Shown here: one piece after another, positions 8,367 to 16,862 of the stretch
Layout: each line of letters opens with the position of its first letter
Numbering within the stretch: position 1 is the stretch's first letter
Assembly (NCBI RefSeq): GCF_036116635.1
Contig: NZ_CP107995.1
Location: 2,046,001-2,110,000, forward strand
DNA from: Amycolatopsis sp. NBC_00345
Lineage (GTDB): Bacteria; Actinomycetota; Actinomycetes; Mycobacteriales; Pseudonocardiaceae
DNA length: 64,000 nucleotides
Direction of reading: 5' to 3'
Position numbers and translations under genes: made by a program
Notes under the pieces: generated by a model
What the model was told of the DNA's origin: nothing
What the model saw: only the letters and a program-made list of their open reading frames with translations
Database searches by the model: none

Positions 8367-8396
8367 TTGTCAGCATACCGAATCCCGGAAGGACTC

Positions 8397-8597
8397 ATGA
8401 GTTCGATGAACGAATCCCGCCGCAAGCTGTCGCCGGTGGTCACCTTCGCGCCCGTGATCATCGCGCTGGCCATGGCGATCTCCTTGCTGTGGCTGAAGGG
8501 GACCGCGATGGTGATCGCCTTCGTCGTCCTCGGTGTCGCCCTCGTGGGCTGTGTCGCGGTCATCGGCGCGCAGGCCAAGCGGCGGCAAGGACGATGA
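8397..8597 (+). CDS. Small two-span membrane protein in RiPP operon
   Basis: 66 aa starting at the ATG at 8397, which follows a GGAAGGA ribosome-binding site. There are two hydrophobic segments (around residues 13-32, AIIALAMAISLLW-like, and 36-56, MVIAFVVLGVALVGCVAVIG) and basic ends (ESRRK and AKRRQGR). The stop overlaps the ATG of the ABC ATPase, so it is co-translated with the exporter. I recognise no family. An accessory exporter subunit or small immunity protein would fit the position and topology, without direct evidence. Confidence 0.65.
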   Translation: MSSMNESRRKLSPVVTFAPVIIALAMAISLLWLKGTAMVIAFVVLGVALVGCVAVIGAQAKRRQGR

Positions 8598-9316
8598 GCG
8601 GCGGCGTCGCCGTTTTCCACGGCTTGACCAAGCGCTACGGGCCGGTGACCGCCGTCGAGGACGTCTCCTTCGCGGTCGCGCCCGGCCGGGTCACCGGTCT
8701 GCTCGGCCGCAACGGTGCCGGGAAAACGACGTCGCTGCGTATGGCCCTCGGCCTGGTCCGGCCGAGTTCGGGCTCCGTGACGCTGTGGGGGCGGCCGTAC
8801 GCCGGACTCCCCGGCGCCGCGCACCGGATCGGCGTCAGCATGGACGGCATCGGCCCGCTGCCGGGCGCGACCGGCCGTCGTGACCTGCGGATCTGGGCCC
8901 GGACGCTGGGGCTGCCGCGCACGCGGGCCGACGAGGTGCTCGACCTCGTCGGGATCGGCGGGGCGGCGGACCGGCCGGTCAAGGGGTACTCCACCGGCAT
9001 GCGGCAGCGCCTCGCGCTGGGGACCGCGCTGCTGGCCGACCCGGAACTGCTGGTGCTCGACGAACCGGCCAACGGCCTCGACCCGGACGGCATCCGCTGG
9101 CTGCGCCGGTTGCTGCGCGGGCTGGCGGACGAAGGCCGCACCGTCCTGGTCTCCAGCCACCTGCTCGCCGAGGTCGAGCAGACCGTGGACGACGTCGTGA
9201 TCCTGGACCGCACGGTGCGGTTCGCCGGCTCGCTCGCCGAACTCACCTCGGCCGGCGCCGAGCGGCTGGAAGACCGTTTCTTCGCACTGGTCGGCGACCG
9301 GGCCGGGGGGTACTGA
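8594..9316 (+). CDS. ABC transporter ATP-binding protein (RiPP export/immunity)
   Basis: 240 aa with Walker A GLLGRNGAGKTTSLR (about residues 36-50), signature YSTGMRQRLALG, Walker B LLVLDEPANGLDP, and the switch His in LVSSHLLAEVE. It is a short DrrA/BcrA-type ATPase paired with a separate ABC-2 permease; the next gene starts one base into its stop codon. Such pairs export peptides or protect the producer membrane. Its place directly behind the precursors makes export or self-immunity for the mature peptide likely. Confidence 0.92.
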   Translation: MSGGVAVFHGLTKRYGPVTAVEDVSFAVAPGRVTGLLGRNGAGKTTSLRMALGLVRPSSGSVTLWGRPYAGLPGAAHRIGVSMDGIGPLPGATGRRDLRIWARTLGLPRTRADEVLDLVGIGGAADRPVKGYSTGMRQRLALGTALLADPELLVLDEPANGLDPDGIRWLRRLLRGLADEGRTVLVSSHLLAEVEQTVDDVVILDRTVRFAGSLAELTSAGAERLEDRFFALVGDRAGGY

Positions 9317-10071
9317 TGGCCACCGGATTCCCGGACCTGCTGGCGGCCGAGTGGCTGAAGGCCCGCACCGGGCGGCTGTGGTGGCTGCTCGCGCTGGTCG
9401 GCGGCTTCCTGGTCCTGGTGTCGAACCTCGGCCTGCTCAGCCAGGGCGTCGAACAGCTCGACGCGGGCACGACCACGCTCGCCGAGCTCACCGACGTGCC
9501 GGTCCGCAACAGCATGGCGATGCTGCTGCCCGCGGCGCTGTTCGGGGCGGTCTTCGTGACCAGGGAGTACACCGGCGGCACCATCGGCCGGTCCGCGCTG
9601 CTCAGCGGCGGCCGGGACCGGCAGTGGGCGGCGAAGCTGCTCGTGAGCCTCGCCGCCGGCGCGTTGTTCGGCCTGTTCGCCCTGGTGCTGGGCATCGGCT
9701 CCGCCTGGGCGTTGCTGGCCGGGCACGGGCACGCGCCGCTCTGGACCGGCGAGACCTGGCTGATCGCGCTCGGCGTGTTCGCGGTGAACGTGCTCGGCGC
9801 CGCGTGGGGCGTGTTCCTGGGCTGGATCCTCCGCAAGGACATGGTCGCGGTCGCCGCGCTGGTCCTGCTGGTGCTGGGGGTCGAACCGGCGCTGCACCGC
9901 TTCGTGCCCGAAGTCGGCAAGTACTTCCTCACCGTCGCGATGAGCTCGGTGTACCGCGACACCCAGCCGGACCTGCTCCCGATCCCGTTCGCCTGCCTGG
10001 TCATCGCGGCCTGGCTGGCCGCGGCCGGTTACCTGGCCCGGAGACTGGTGCGCTCCCGGGACCTCACATGA
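9316..10071 (+). CDS. ABC-2 type permease (RiPP export/immunity)
   Basis: 251 aa with about six hydrophobic segments: WWLLALVGGFLVLVSNLGLL, MLLPAALFGAVFVT, LLVSLAAGALFGLFALVLGI, LGVFAVNVLGAAWGVFLGWI, VAVAALVLLVLGV and IPFACLVIAAWLAAAGYLA. The EYTGGTIGRSALLSGG stretch after the second span is typical of ABC-2 permeases of the bacitracin/lantibiotic-immunity type. It overlaps the ATPase gene and the metalloprotease gene, so all three are translationally coupled. Confidence 0.9.
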   Translation: MATGFPDLLAAEWLKARTGRLWWLLALVGGFLVLVSNLGLLSQGVEQLDAGTTTLAELTDVPVRNSMAMLLPAALFGAVFVTREYTGGTIGRSALLSGGRDRQWAAKLLVSLAAGALFGLFALVLGIGSAWALLAGHGHAPLWTGETWLIALGVFAVNVLGAAWGVFLGWILRKDMVAVAALVLLVLGVEPALHRFVPEVGKYFLTVAMSSVYRDTQPDLLPIPFACLVIAAWLAAAGYLARRLVRSRDLT

Positions 10072-11702
10072 GCCCCAAGACCGTCGACCGCGCGCCGGAC
10101 CCGGCGTTGTTCGCGCGGCCGCGCCTGGCCGGCGACGTCCAGGTGCACGAGCCGTCCGGAGAGGGCGCGCCGTGGGTGGTGCAGCGCTCCGGCCCGAAGT
10201 ACTTCCGGGTCGAGAGCGACCTCGCCCGGCTGATGCGGGTCATGGACGGCGCCAGGGACCACGCCGAACTCGCCGCCGCGCTGGGGCAGCCGTGGGCGGC
10301 CGAGGACGTCAGCGGCGCGGTGGCCAAGCTGTCCGCGGGCGGCCTGCTCGCGGACGGGACGGTGCGGAAGACCCGTACCCGCCGCGTCGTCTTCGTGCCT
10401 CCGCTCACGGTCCAGTTCACCCTGCTCAAACCGGGCTGGCTGACGCGCCTCGCGCCGCTCCTGCGGCTGCCCGCGAACCGGGCGGGGGCGGTGCTGGCGG
10501 CGATCCCGGGCTTCGGCGGTCTGGTCGCGCTGGCGCTGCTCATGCCCGAGGTGAAGGCCGCGCTGGGGCACCCGCTGGCGCCCGGCGTCTACCTCGGCCT
10601 GATCGGCGGCCTGCTGGTGACCACCGCGCTGCACGAACTCGGGCACGGCGCGGTGCTCACCTACTACGGCGGACGGCCGAGCCGGATGGGCGTGATGCTG
10701 TTCTACCTGGCGCCCGCGTTCTTCTGCGACGTCTCGGACGGCTGGCGGCTGCCGCGCACGGACCAGCGGGTCCGGGTCGCGCTGGCCGGGATCGTGACGC
10801 AGTCGGTGATCGCCGGGGCGGCGGCCGTCACCGCGCTGTTCCTCGACCCGTCGCCGGGCCGTGACGGCGTCCTGCTCTTCGCCGTGCTCGCCTACACGAC
10901 CGGTGCGCTGAACCTCGTGCCGTTCGTGAAGCTCGACGGCTACCTCGCCCTGATGAGCCATCTGGACCTCCCGCACCTGCGGGCGCGGACCATGACCGAC
11001 GCTCGCCGGTTCCTCGCGCGGGTCCTCTTCGGCGGACGCTACGCGCGGGAGCTGCCGCAGCGGTGGTCGGTCGGCTTCGGCTTGGCCTGTATGGCTTTCC
11101 CGCTCTACCTGGTGGGCAGCGCGATGGTGCTCTGGGCCCCGCTGTTCCAGGGGCTGGGGATGCTCGGCGCGTCGGTGCTCGGCTTCGGCGCCTGCTACCT
11201 CGTCTACCGGTTCTGGAAGGCCTTCAGCGGCTTGATCGGCCTGGCGCACAAGGCCGGTGCGCGGATCTGGCGGATCATCGCCGGGACGTCGGCGGTGGCC
11301 GTGGCCCTCGCCGCACCGCTGCTGTTCGTCACGGTGCCGTACACCGTGACCGGGGGTTACGTCGCGCAGCACGGCCGGGTCGAGCTGGTCCTGCCCGCCA
11401 CGGCGGACCAGGACGCCGGCCGGCCCGGCAGCGCTGTCCGGCTGTATCGCGCCGGGGTGGTGAACCGGGAGCAGGTCGCCGCGGCGACCGTCGCGGGGCC
11501 ACGGGCGAAGGAGTGTTCGGCGCCGTTCTCCGCGTTCGCGCCGATGCGGACCGACGTCATCAGCCTGCCGTGTCTCGGTTACGAGCTCACCGCGCCCCGC
11601 GGTTCCCTCGAGCCGACCGGGGCGGCGGAACTGGACGCCGGGCGGCTGCCGCTCTGGAACTGGCTGTACGCCAAGTACCTCGCCCCGGCGGGGCGATGGT
11701 GA
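10068..11702 (+). CDS. mpaP: Intramembrane metalloprotease (MpaP-like, daptide leader peptidase)
   Basis: 544 aa. A soluble N-terminal ~110-residue region resembles a small winged-helix/RRE-like fold. It is followed by a polytopic membrane domain with the zinc motif ALHELGHGAV (HExxH, about residue 190) and the third-ligand motif NLVPFVKLDGY (about 285), the layout of site-2-protease/M50-like enzymes. A C-terminal soluble domain follows the last span. Daptide clusters encode such a protease, thought to remove the leader. Position between the exporter and the tailoring genes supports this. Some PqqD-like HTH similarity at the N-terminus may bind the leader. Confidence 0.84.
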   Translation: MSPKTVDRAPDPALFARPRLAGDVQVHEPSGEGAPWVVQRSGPKYFRVESDLARLMRVMDGARDHAELAAALGQPWAAEDVSGAVAKLSAGGLLADGTVRKTRTRRVVFVPPLTVQFTLLKPGWLTRLAPLLRLPANRAGAVLAAIPGFGGLVALALLMPEVKAALGHPLAPGVYLGLIGGLLVTTALHELGHGAVLTYYGGRPSRMGVMLFYLAPAFFCDVSDGWRLPRTDQRVRVALAGIVTQSVIAGAAAVTALFLDPSPGRDGVLLFAVLAYTTGALNLVPFVKLDGYLALMSHLDLPHLRARTMTDARRFLARVLFGGRYARELPQRWSVGFGLACMAFPLYLVGSAMVLWAPLFQGLGMLGASVLGFGACYLVYRFWKAFSGLIGLAHKAGARIWRIIAGTSAVAVALAAPLLFVTVPYTVTGGYVAQHGRVELVLPATADQDAGRPGSAVRLYRAGVVNREQVAAATVAGPRAKECSAPFSAFAPMRTDVISLPCLGYELTAPRGSLEPTGAAELDAGRLPLWNWLYAKYLAPAGRW

Positions 11703-12760
11703 AGCCGCGCTTCTCGGTGATCTGCCCGGCCTTCAACCGGTCCTCGGCGATCCGCGACACCGTCGCCTCGGTCCGCGATCAGTCCGAAGTGGACTGGGAG
11801 CTGATCGTCGTCTCCGACGGGTGCACCGACGACACCGAAGACCACGTCCGGGACCTCGTGGCCGCGGATCCGCGCGTCACCCTGCACCGCACCGGACCGC
11901 ACGGGCACCCGAGCGAACCGCGCAACGCCGGGCTGGCGGCCGCTCGCGGCGAGTTCGTCGCGTACCTGGACCACGACGACCGCTGGCGCCCCGACCATCT
12001 GGCGAGGCTGCTGGAGGCGTTCGACGACGGCGCGAACGTCGTCGCCACCGGCTTCGAACGCCGGGACCTCCAGGACCGGACCGTCGCCACGACGATTCCG
12101 CTGACCATGCACTGGCACCCCGAAACCCAGCTCGTCGCGCCGCTGTTCGAGCCGTCCCGCGTGGCGCATCGAGCGGGATTGGCGGAACGCGTGGGCGGCT
12201 GGCGCGAGGGCGTCGGCCTGGAGGATTGGGACCTGTGGGTCCGGCTGGCCGACGCCGGGCTCCGCTTCACGACACTGATGGCGCCCACCGCGTTGCTCTT
12301 CGACGACGGCAGCACCCGGATCAACCGCACGCCGCGGAAACACCTGCTGGTCCTGTCGTCCTTCGACGACGTCCACCAGGCCCGCGACGCGTCCCTCGCC
12401 CTGCGCGCGCCGGAGAACGCCGACGCGTTCCGCGCCGCGACGCAGGAAGACCTGGAATCCTGGTACGCCAGGCTTATCCGGTCGGGGGAGCTGATCAGGC
12501 CGCACGGCTGGGACGGGGATCTGGACGCCGAGATCGGCGCGGTGTCGGACGCGGTGAGCGAGAGCGCCACCTGGCCCGACCTCGTGCTGGTGCCCCAGCG
12601 CGGCCGGTACGTCCTCGCGCTGGCGCTGTGGTGCGGCACCGCCGGCCACGCCCGCCGGGTGGAACGGCTGACCAGGGACGTCCACACCGCGCAGTTCTCG
12701 CTGGCCGAGCGGTTGATCGCCGCTTCGGCGCGGACAGTGCTTACCAGGAAAGGGTTTTGA
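11696..12760 (+). CDS. Family 2 glycosyltransferase
   Basis: 354 aa, GT-A fold. FSVICPAFNRSSAIRDTVAS opens the Rossmann-like domain, VVSDGCTDDTED gives the nucleotide-binding Asp, and YLDHDDRWRPDHL is the DxD-type metal site (about residue 87). GLEDWDLWVRLADAG matches the ED catalytic-base motif of GT2 enzymes. It overlaps the metalloprotease gene by 7 nt and is followed 2 nt later by the LLM gene, so it belongs to the operon. Glycosyltransferases are not part of the basic daptide set. It may glycosylate Ser/Thr/Tyr of the peptide; the donor is unknown. Confidence 0.86.
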   Translation: MVKPRFSVICPAFNRSSAIRDTVASVRDQSEVDWELIVVSDGCTDDTEDHVRDLVAADPRVTLHRTGPHGHPSEPRNAGLAAARGEFVAYLDHDDRWRPDHLARLLEAFDDGANVVATGFERRDLQDRTVATTIPLTMHWHPETQLVAPLFEPSRVAHRAGLAERVGGWREGVGLEDWDLWVRLADAGLRFTTLMAPTALLFDDGSTRINRTPRKHLLVLSSFDDVHQARDASLALRAPENADAFRAATQEDLESWYARLIRSGELIRPHGWDGDLDAEIGAVSDAVSESATWPDLVLVPQRGRYVLALALWCGTAGHARRVERLTRDVHTAQFSLAERLIAASARTVLTRKGF

Positions 12761-12762
12761 CG

Positions 12763-13737
12763 GTGCAGACCTCGGTTTTCTATCCCCTTCAGCCGTCCGA
12801 CCCCGGGTCGATGGTGCGGTTCGGCGAGTTCGCCCAGGAGCACGGGGCGCGGCGGCTGTGGATGGGCCAGTCGCTGCGGCTGGAGTCGCATCTGGTGCTC
12901 GCGGCGCTGGCCGCACGGGTGCCGGGGCTCGCCCTCGGCACCGGGGTCGCGTTGACGCCGCTGCGGCATCCGTTCACCGCGGCCGTGGACGCGAGGACCC
13001 TCGCGGCGCTCTCGGGCGCGCCCTACGTGGCGGGGTTCGGGCCGGGCCAGCCGTCGTTCCAGGGGTCGGTGCTGCCCGCGCCCTACGACCGGCCGCTGCG
13101 GGCGGTGCGCGAGTACGCGACCGTCATGCGCGGGCTGCTGGACGGCAAGGTCGTGGACCACGACGGCGAGTTCTACTCCGTCCACGGTGGACTGGAGCCG
13201 ATCCGGTCGCCCGAGGTGGAGATCGGGCTGGGTGTCCTGCGGTCCGGGATGGCGAGGACCGCGGGACGGGTGGCCGACGTCGCGATCACCTGGCTGACGC
13301 CGCACTGGTACCTCAGCGGGGACATCATGCCCACGCTCGCCGACGGCGCCGCGGACAGCGGCCGGAAACCGCCGCGGGTCGTGTCCGTCGTGCACGTCGC
13401 GGTCGACCGGCCGAAACGGAACCTGCGCCGCGCCGGCCGCGTCGCCGCCGGCGCGCACCTGGGCTCGGACCACTACACCGACATGCTGCGCCGCGCCGGG
13501 ATCGCGGCGGACCCGGCGGCCCCGGTCAAGGGCGTCGAAGCGCTCATCGAAGCGAACATCTTCGCCACCGGCACTCCCGAGGAGATCGCCGCCGAGGTCC
13601 GGAAGTACTACGACGCGGGCGTGGACGAAGTGGTCCTCAACGCCTGTGGTGTGTTCGCCACCGAGGGGGAGACGGCCGCACTGCGCGATCTGCACGAGAT
13701 CCTGGCCGCGCTCGGTGCGCGGGAAGAAGTGGGGTAA
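12763..13737 (+). CDS. Luciferase-like (F420/FMN) oxidoreductase, candidate LanJC-type reductase
   Basis: 324 aa, bacterial-luciferase-like TIM barrel typical of F420-dependent oxidoreductases: LRLESHLVLAALAARVPGLA, TGVALTPLRHP, VAGFGPGQPSFQG and a C-terminal ATGTPEEIAAEVRKYYDAGV block. The GTG start at 12763 follows AGGAAAGGG. The next gene is a class III LanKC. In lexapeptide an F420H2-dependent LLM protein (LxmJ) reduces dehydroalanine to D-Ala, so the same chemistry on LanKC-made dehydro residues is the best hypothesis. A hydroxylase role is the main alternative. Confidence 0.82.
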   Translation: MQTSVFYPLQPSDPGSMVRFGEFAQEHGARRLWMGQSLRLESHLVLAALAARVPGLALGTGVALTPLRHPFTAAVDARTLAALSGAPYVAGFGPGQPSFQGSVLPAPYDRPLRAVREYATVMRGLLDGKVVDHDGEFYSVHGGLEPIRSPEVEIGLGVLRSGMARTAGRVADVAITWLTPHWYLSGDIMPTLADGAADSGRKPPRVVSVVHVAVDRPKRNLRRAGRVAAGAHLGSDHYTDMLRRAGIAADPAAPVKGVEALIEANIFATGTPEEIAAEVRKYYDAGVDEVVLNACGVFATEGETAALRDLHEILAALGAREEVG

Positions 13738-13744
13738 GGGAGCC

Positions 13745-16240
13745 ATGGACTTTCGGTATCAGCGGTTCTGTGTCGCGGACCGCGCGTTCTACGACCTGCC
13801 GGGAGCCGCGCCCGCGGACACCGAGACCTGGGCGGCGGCCGGCCGCCCGCTCCCGGACGGCTGGCGCACCCGGTCCACCGGCGACTGGGCCGGGGTGCTG
13901 CCGCCGGCGGTCACGCTGCCGGGGCAGGGCTGGAAGATCCACGTCTCCGCGTGCCTGGACAACGCCGAGACGATCCTCGACATCGTCTGGAAGTACTGCG
14001 TCGAGGGCGGGATCTTCTTCAAGTACGTCCGCGGCGCCGAGACCCTCAAGATCCGCAACAGCAAGTACGGCGACCGCAGCGCCAGCGGCAAGTTCGTCAC
14101 CCTGTACCCGCTCGACGAAGCGCATTTCGAGCGGATACTGACCGAGCTGGGCGACCTGCTGGACGGCCAGGAAGGGCCGTACATCCTCAGCGACCTGCGC
14201 TGGCGGTCCGGCCCGCTGTACGTCCGCTACGGCGGCTTCGTCGCGGAAATGGGCCCGTCCGAAACCGGCGATCTGGTGCCCTGTATCAGGAATCCGGACG
14301 GTGAGCTGGTGCCCGACGTCCGCGGTCCCGGCTTCCGGCCGCCGGAGTGGGTGCGGCTGCCGGACTGTCTCGCGGAGCCGCTGGCCGCGCGCAACGCGGG
14401 CACCCTCGAAGACTTCCCGTACCGGGTGACGAAGGCGCTGCACTTCTCGAACGGTGGCGGCGTCTACCGCGCCACGGACACCCGGTCCGGCGACACCGTC
14501 CTGCTCAAGGAGGCCCGGCCGCTGGCCGGCCTCGACGGCGACGGCGCCGACGCGATCACCCGCTTGCGTCGCGAGCACTGGGCGCTGGAACGGCTCAGCG
14601 GCCTGTCCTGTATGCCGGAGCTGGTCGAGTACCGGGTGGGCCGGGAGCACCATTTCCTGGCGCGTGAGTTCTTCGACGGCCAGGCCCTCACCTGGGAGAT
14701 CCTGCGCCGCAACCCGTTCCTCACCGGCGAGGGCACACCGGCGCGGTTCGCCGAGTACGCCGAGTGGGCGCTGGGGATCCTGGACGAGGTCGAGCGTGGC
14801 GTCGAGGCGATGCACGGGCGTGGCGTCGTCTTCGGGGACCTCCACCCGCACAACATCCTGCTCCGTCCCGACGGCGGGATCGGCTTCATCGACCTGGAGG
14901 CGGCCAGCGAGATCGAAGCGGAGGCCGGGCAGAGCATCGGCGCACCGGGGTACCGCGCGCCCGCGAACTACGCCGGGGCGGCCGTCGACCGTTACGCGCT
15001 GGGGTGTCTCCGGCTGGGGATCTTCGTCCCGCTGACCATCGTGATCCCTTGGGAAGCAAGGAAAGTCGACCAGCTCATCGAACTCGTCACCGGCCGGTTC
15101 CCGCTGCCGGCGGGCTTCGCCGACCGGGTCTGGGCCGATCTCGGGCCCGCGCCCCATCCGCCGGGGACCCGCTCCGCCCGCGCCGAACCACTCTGGCCGG
15201 GCGACGGCACGCTGGGCGCCGCGCTCGGTGACGGCATCCTGAACACCGCGACCCCGGACCGGGCCGACCGGCTTTTCCCCGGTGACGTCGAACAGTTCGC
15301 GCCGGGTGGCGGGGTGAACTTCGCGCACGGAGCCGCGGGTGTGCTCTGGGCGCTGGCGGAAGCGGGCGTCCCCGTTCCCGACGACCACGTCGACTGGCTG
15401 ACCGCCGCCGTCGGCCGGTTGCCGGACCCGCGGCCGGGCTTCTACGACGGGCTGGCCGGGATCGCCTACGCGCTGGACCGGCTCGGCCGCCCCGCCGAAG
15501 CCCAGGAGCTGCTGGAACGCTGCGCGAGCGCACCGCTGGACCCGGCGAACGCGACGCTGTTCGACGGCCTTTCCGGCCTCGGGCTCACCTACCTGCGGTT
15601 CGCGCGGCTCGACCAGGCCGGCCGGATCCGCGAACACGTCCTCAAGCTGCTCGGCTCGAAGCCCGGCAAACCTCGTCCCGGCTTGCTGCGCGGGGCGACC
15701 GGCCCGGCGCTGTTCCTGCTGCGGCTGTACGAGCAGACCGCCGACCGCACGCTCCTCGGCCCGATCGAAACGGCGTTGCGCGGCGAACTGGCCGACCTCG
15801 GCTGGCATCCCGGCGTGCCTTCGTCACCCGAGGCGCCTTGGCGCAAGGTTCCCCTGCTCGGGACCGGCAGTGGCGGGCTGGGCATGGTGCTGCACGATTT
15901 CGTCGCCCACGTGCCCGACCCGGAGCTGTGCGCGGCTCGCGACGACATCCGGACCGCCGCGTGCCTGCCGTTCCTGAACAACTCGGGGCTGTTCCACGGA
16001 CGCGCCGGGACGGCACTGGCCCTGCGGCACCTGGCCGACGGCACCCCCGAGGTGGACCGGGCGTTGCGGCAGCACCTCACCGGGTTCGGCTGGCACGCGG
16101 TGTCGCACGAGGGAAACCTGCTGACGCTGGGCGACCAGGCGCTACGCCTTTCGACCGACCTCGGCACCGGCTCGGCCGGCGTGCTGCTCGCCGTCCGCGC
16201 CCTGCTCGGCGAATCCGCCTCCGGCCTGCCGTTTCTCTGA
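13745..16240 (+). CDS. lanKC: Class III lanthionine synthetase LanKC
   Basis: 831 aa in three parts. Residues 1-~215 resemble the lyase domain. Residues ~225-510 are a Ser/Thr-kinase-like domain with ATP Lys in TVLLKEARP, catalytic loop VVFGDLHPHNILL and IGFIDLEAA at the DFG position. Residues ~520-831 are a LanC-like cyclase with repeated GxxG signatures (FYDGLAGI, LFDGLSGLGL, LLRGATGPAL, FHGRAGTAL) but no Cys/Cys/His zinc triad, as expected for class III. It phosphorylates and eliminates Ser/Thr to Dha/Dhb. No precursor in the window has Cys, so lanthionine rings cannot form on them. Last gene of the operon. Confidence 0.92.
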   Translation: MDFRYQRFCVADRAFYDLPGAAPADTETWAAAGRPLPDGWRTRSTGDWAGVLPPAVTLPGQGWKIHVSACLDNAETILDIVWKYCVEGGIFFKYVRGAETLKIRNSKYGDRSASGKFVTLYPLDEAHFERILTELGDLLDGQEGPYILSDLRWRSGPLYVRYGGFVAEMGPSETGDLVPCIRNPDGELVPDVRGPGFRPPEWVRLPDCLAEPLAARNAGTLEDFPYRVTKALHFSNGGGVYRATDTRSGDTVLLKEARPLAGLDGDGADAITRLRREHWALERLSGLSCMPELVEYRVGREHHFLAREFFDGQALTWEILRRNPFLTGEGTPARFAEYAEWALGILDEVERGVEAMHGRGVVFGDLHPHNILLRPDGGIGFIDLEAASEIEAEAGQSIGAPGYRAPANYAGAAVDRYALGCLRLGIFVPLTIVIPWEARKVDQLIELVTGRFPLPAGFADRVWADLGPAPHPPGTRSARAEPLWPGDGTLGAALGDGILNTATPDRADRLFPGDVEQFAPGGGVNFAHGAAGVLWALAEAGVPVPDDHVDWLTAAVGRLPDPRPGFYDGLAGIAYALDRLGRPAEAQELLERCASAPLDPANATLFDGLSGLGLTYLRFARLDQAGRIREHVLKLLGSKPGKPRPGLLRGATGPALFLLRLYEQTADRTLLGPIETALRGELADLGWHPGVPSSPEAPWRKVPLLGTGSGGLGMVLHDFVAHVPDPELCAARDDIRTAACLPFLNNSGLFHGRAGTALALRHLADGTPEVDRALRQHLTGFGWHAVSHEGNLLTLGDQALRLSTDLGTGSAGVLLAVRALLGESASGLPFL

Positions 16241-16256
16241 GCGCACGCCGCGGGGG

Positions 16257-16862
16257 TCAGAGCCAGCCGACGCGTTCGGCGACGCGGACGGCGTCGACCC
16301 AGTTCTGGGCCTGGAGCTTGGCGATGACCCGGGTGAGGTTGTTGCGCACGGTGCCTTCGGCGAGGTTGAGCCGCAGGGCGATCTGGTCGGCGCTCAGCCC
16401 GCGCGCGGCCAGCCGCAGCACGCTCCGCTCACGGGGCGTCAGCGGGTTGTCCCCGACTTCGATGGCCGCGGCCATCAGGTCCGAGCTGATCACGCGCTGG
16501 CCGGCGTGGACGTTCTTGATCCCGTCGACCAGCTCGGCGAGCGAAGCGCCCTTGCGAAGGAAGCCGCGCACCCCGACGGACAGCGCTTCCCGCACCGTCC
16601 CCGGGCCTTCGAGCGCGGTGAGCACGAGCACCCGGCAGGCGGGCAGTTCGCGGCGCAGCGCGGCAGAGACCTGCAGTCCCGTCTCGCCGGGCAGGCCGAG
16701 GTCCAGCACGGCCACGTCGGGTTCCGCCAGCTTGGCCAGCGGGACCACTTCGTCGCCGCGTTCGGCCTGGGCCACGACGTCGATGTCCTCGTCGGAGTCC
16801 AACGTCGCGACCAGCGCTTCCCGCACCACGCGCATGTCCTCGGCCACCAGCACGCGGATCAC
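16257..16862 (-). CDS. NarL/LuxR-type response regulator
   Basis: 201 aa. The receiver domain starts MIRVLVAEDMRVVREALVAT, with the phosphoacceptor Asp in VAVLDLGLPGETG (about residue 53) and the conserved Lys in GFLRKGASLAEL. The C-terminal LuxR helix-turn-helix is LTPRERSVLRLAARGLSADQIALRLNLAEGTVRNNLTRV-like in order. It overlaps the histidine kinase gene by 4 nt, forming a two-component pair. Its 3' end faces the LanKC 3' end, 16 nt away. It may regulate the RiPP operon or immunity, but no binding site is proven. Confidence 0.93.
   Translation of the reverse strand: MIRVLVAEDMRVVREALVATLDSDEDIDVVAQAERGDEVVPLAKLAEPDVAVLDLGLPGETGLQVSAALRRELPACRVLVLTALEGPGTVREALSVGVRGFLRKGASLAELVDGIKNVHAGQRVISSDLMAAAIEVGDNPLTPRERSVLRLAARGLSADQIALRLNLAEGTVRNNLTRVIAKLQAQNWVDAVRVAERVGWL

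Noticed and set aside
8367..8396. Upstream extension of the small membrane protein gene
   Set aside because: The extension would begin right at the hairpin arm and lacks a ribosome-binding site; the ATG at 8397 has one.
13745..16240. Conventional class III lanthipeptide with labionin/lanthionine rings
   Set aside because: No short Cys-containing precursor was seen near the gene, and both visible precursors have no Cys.
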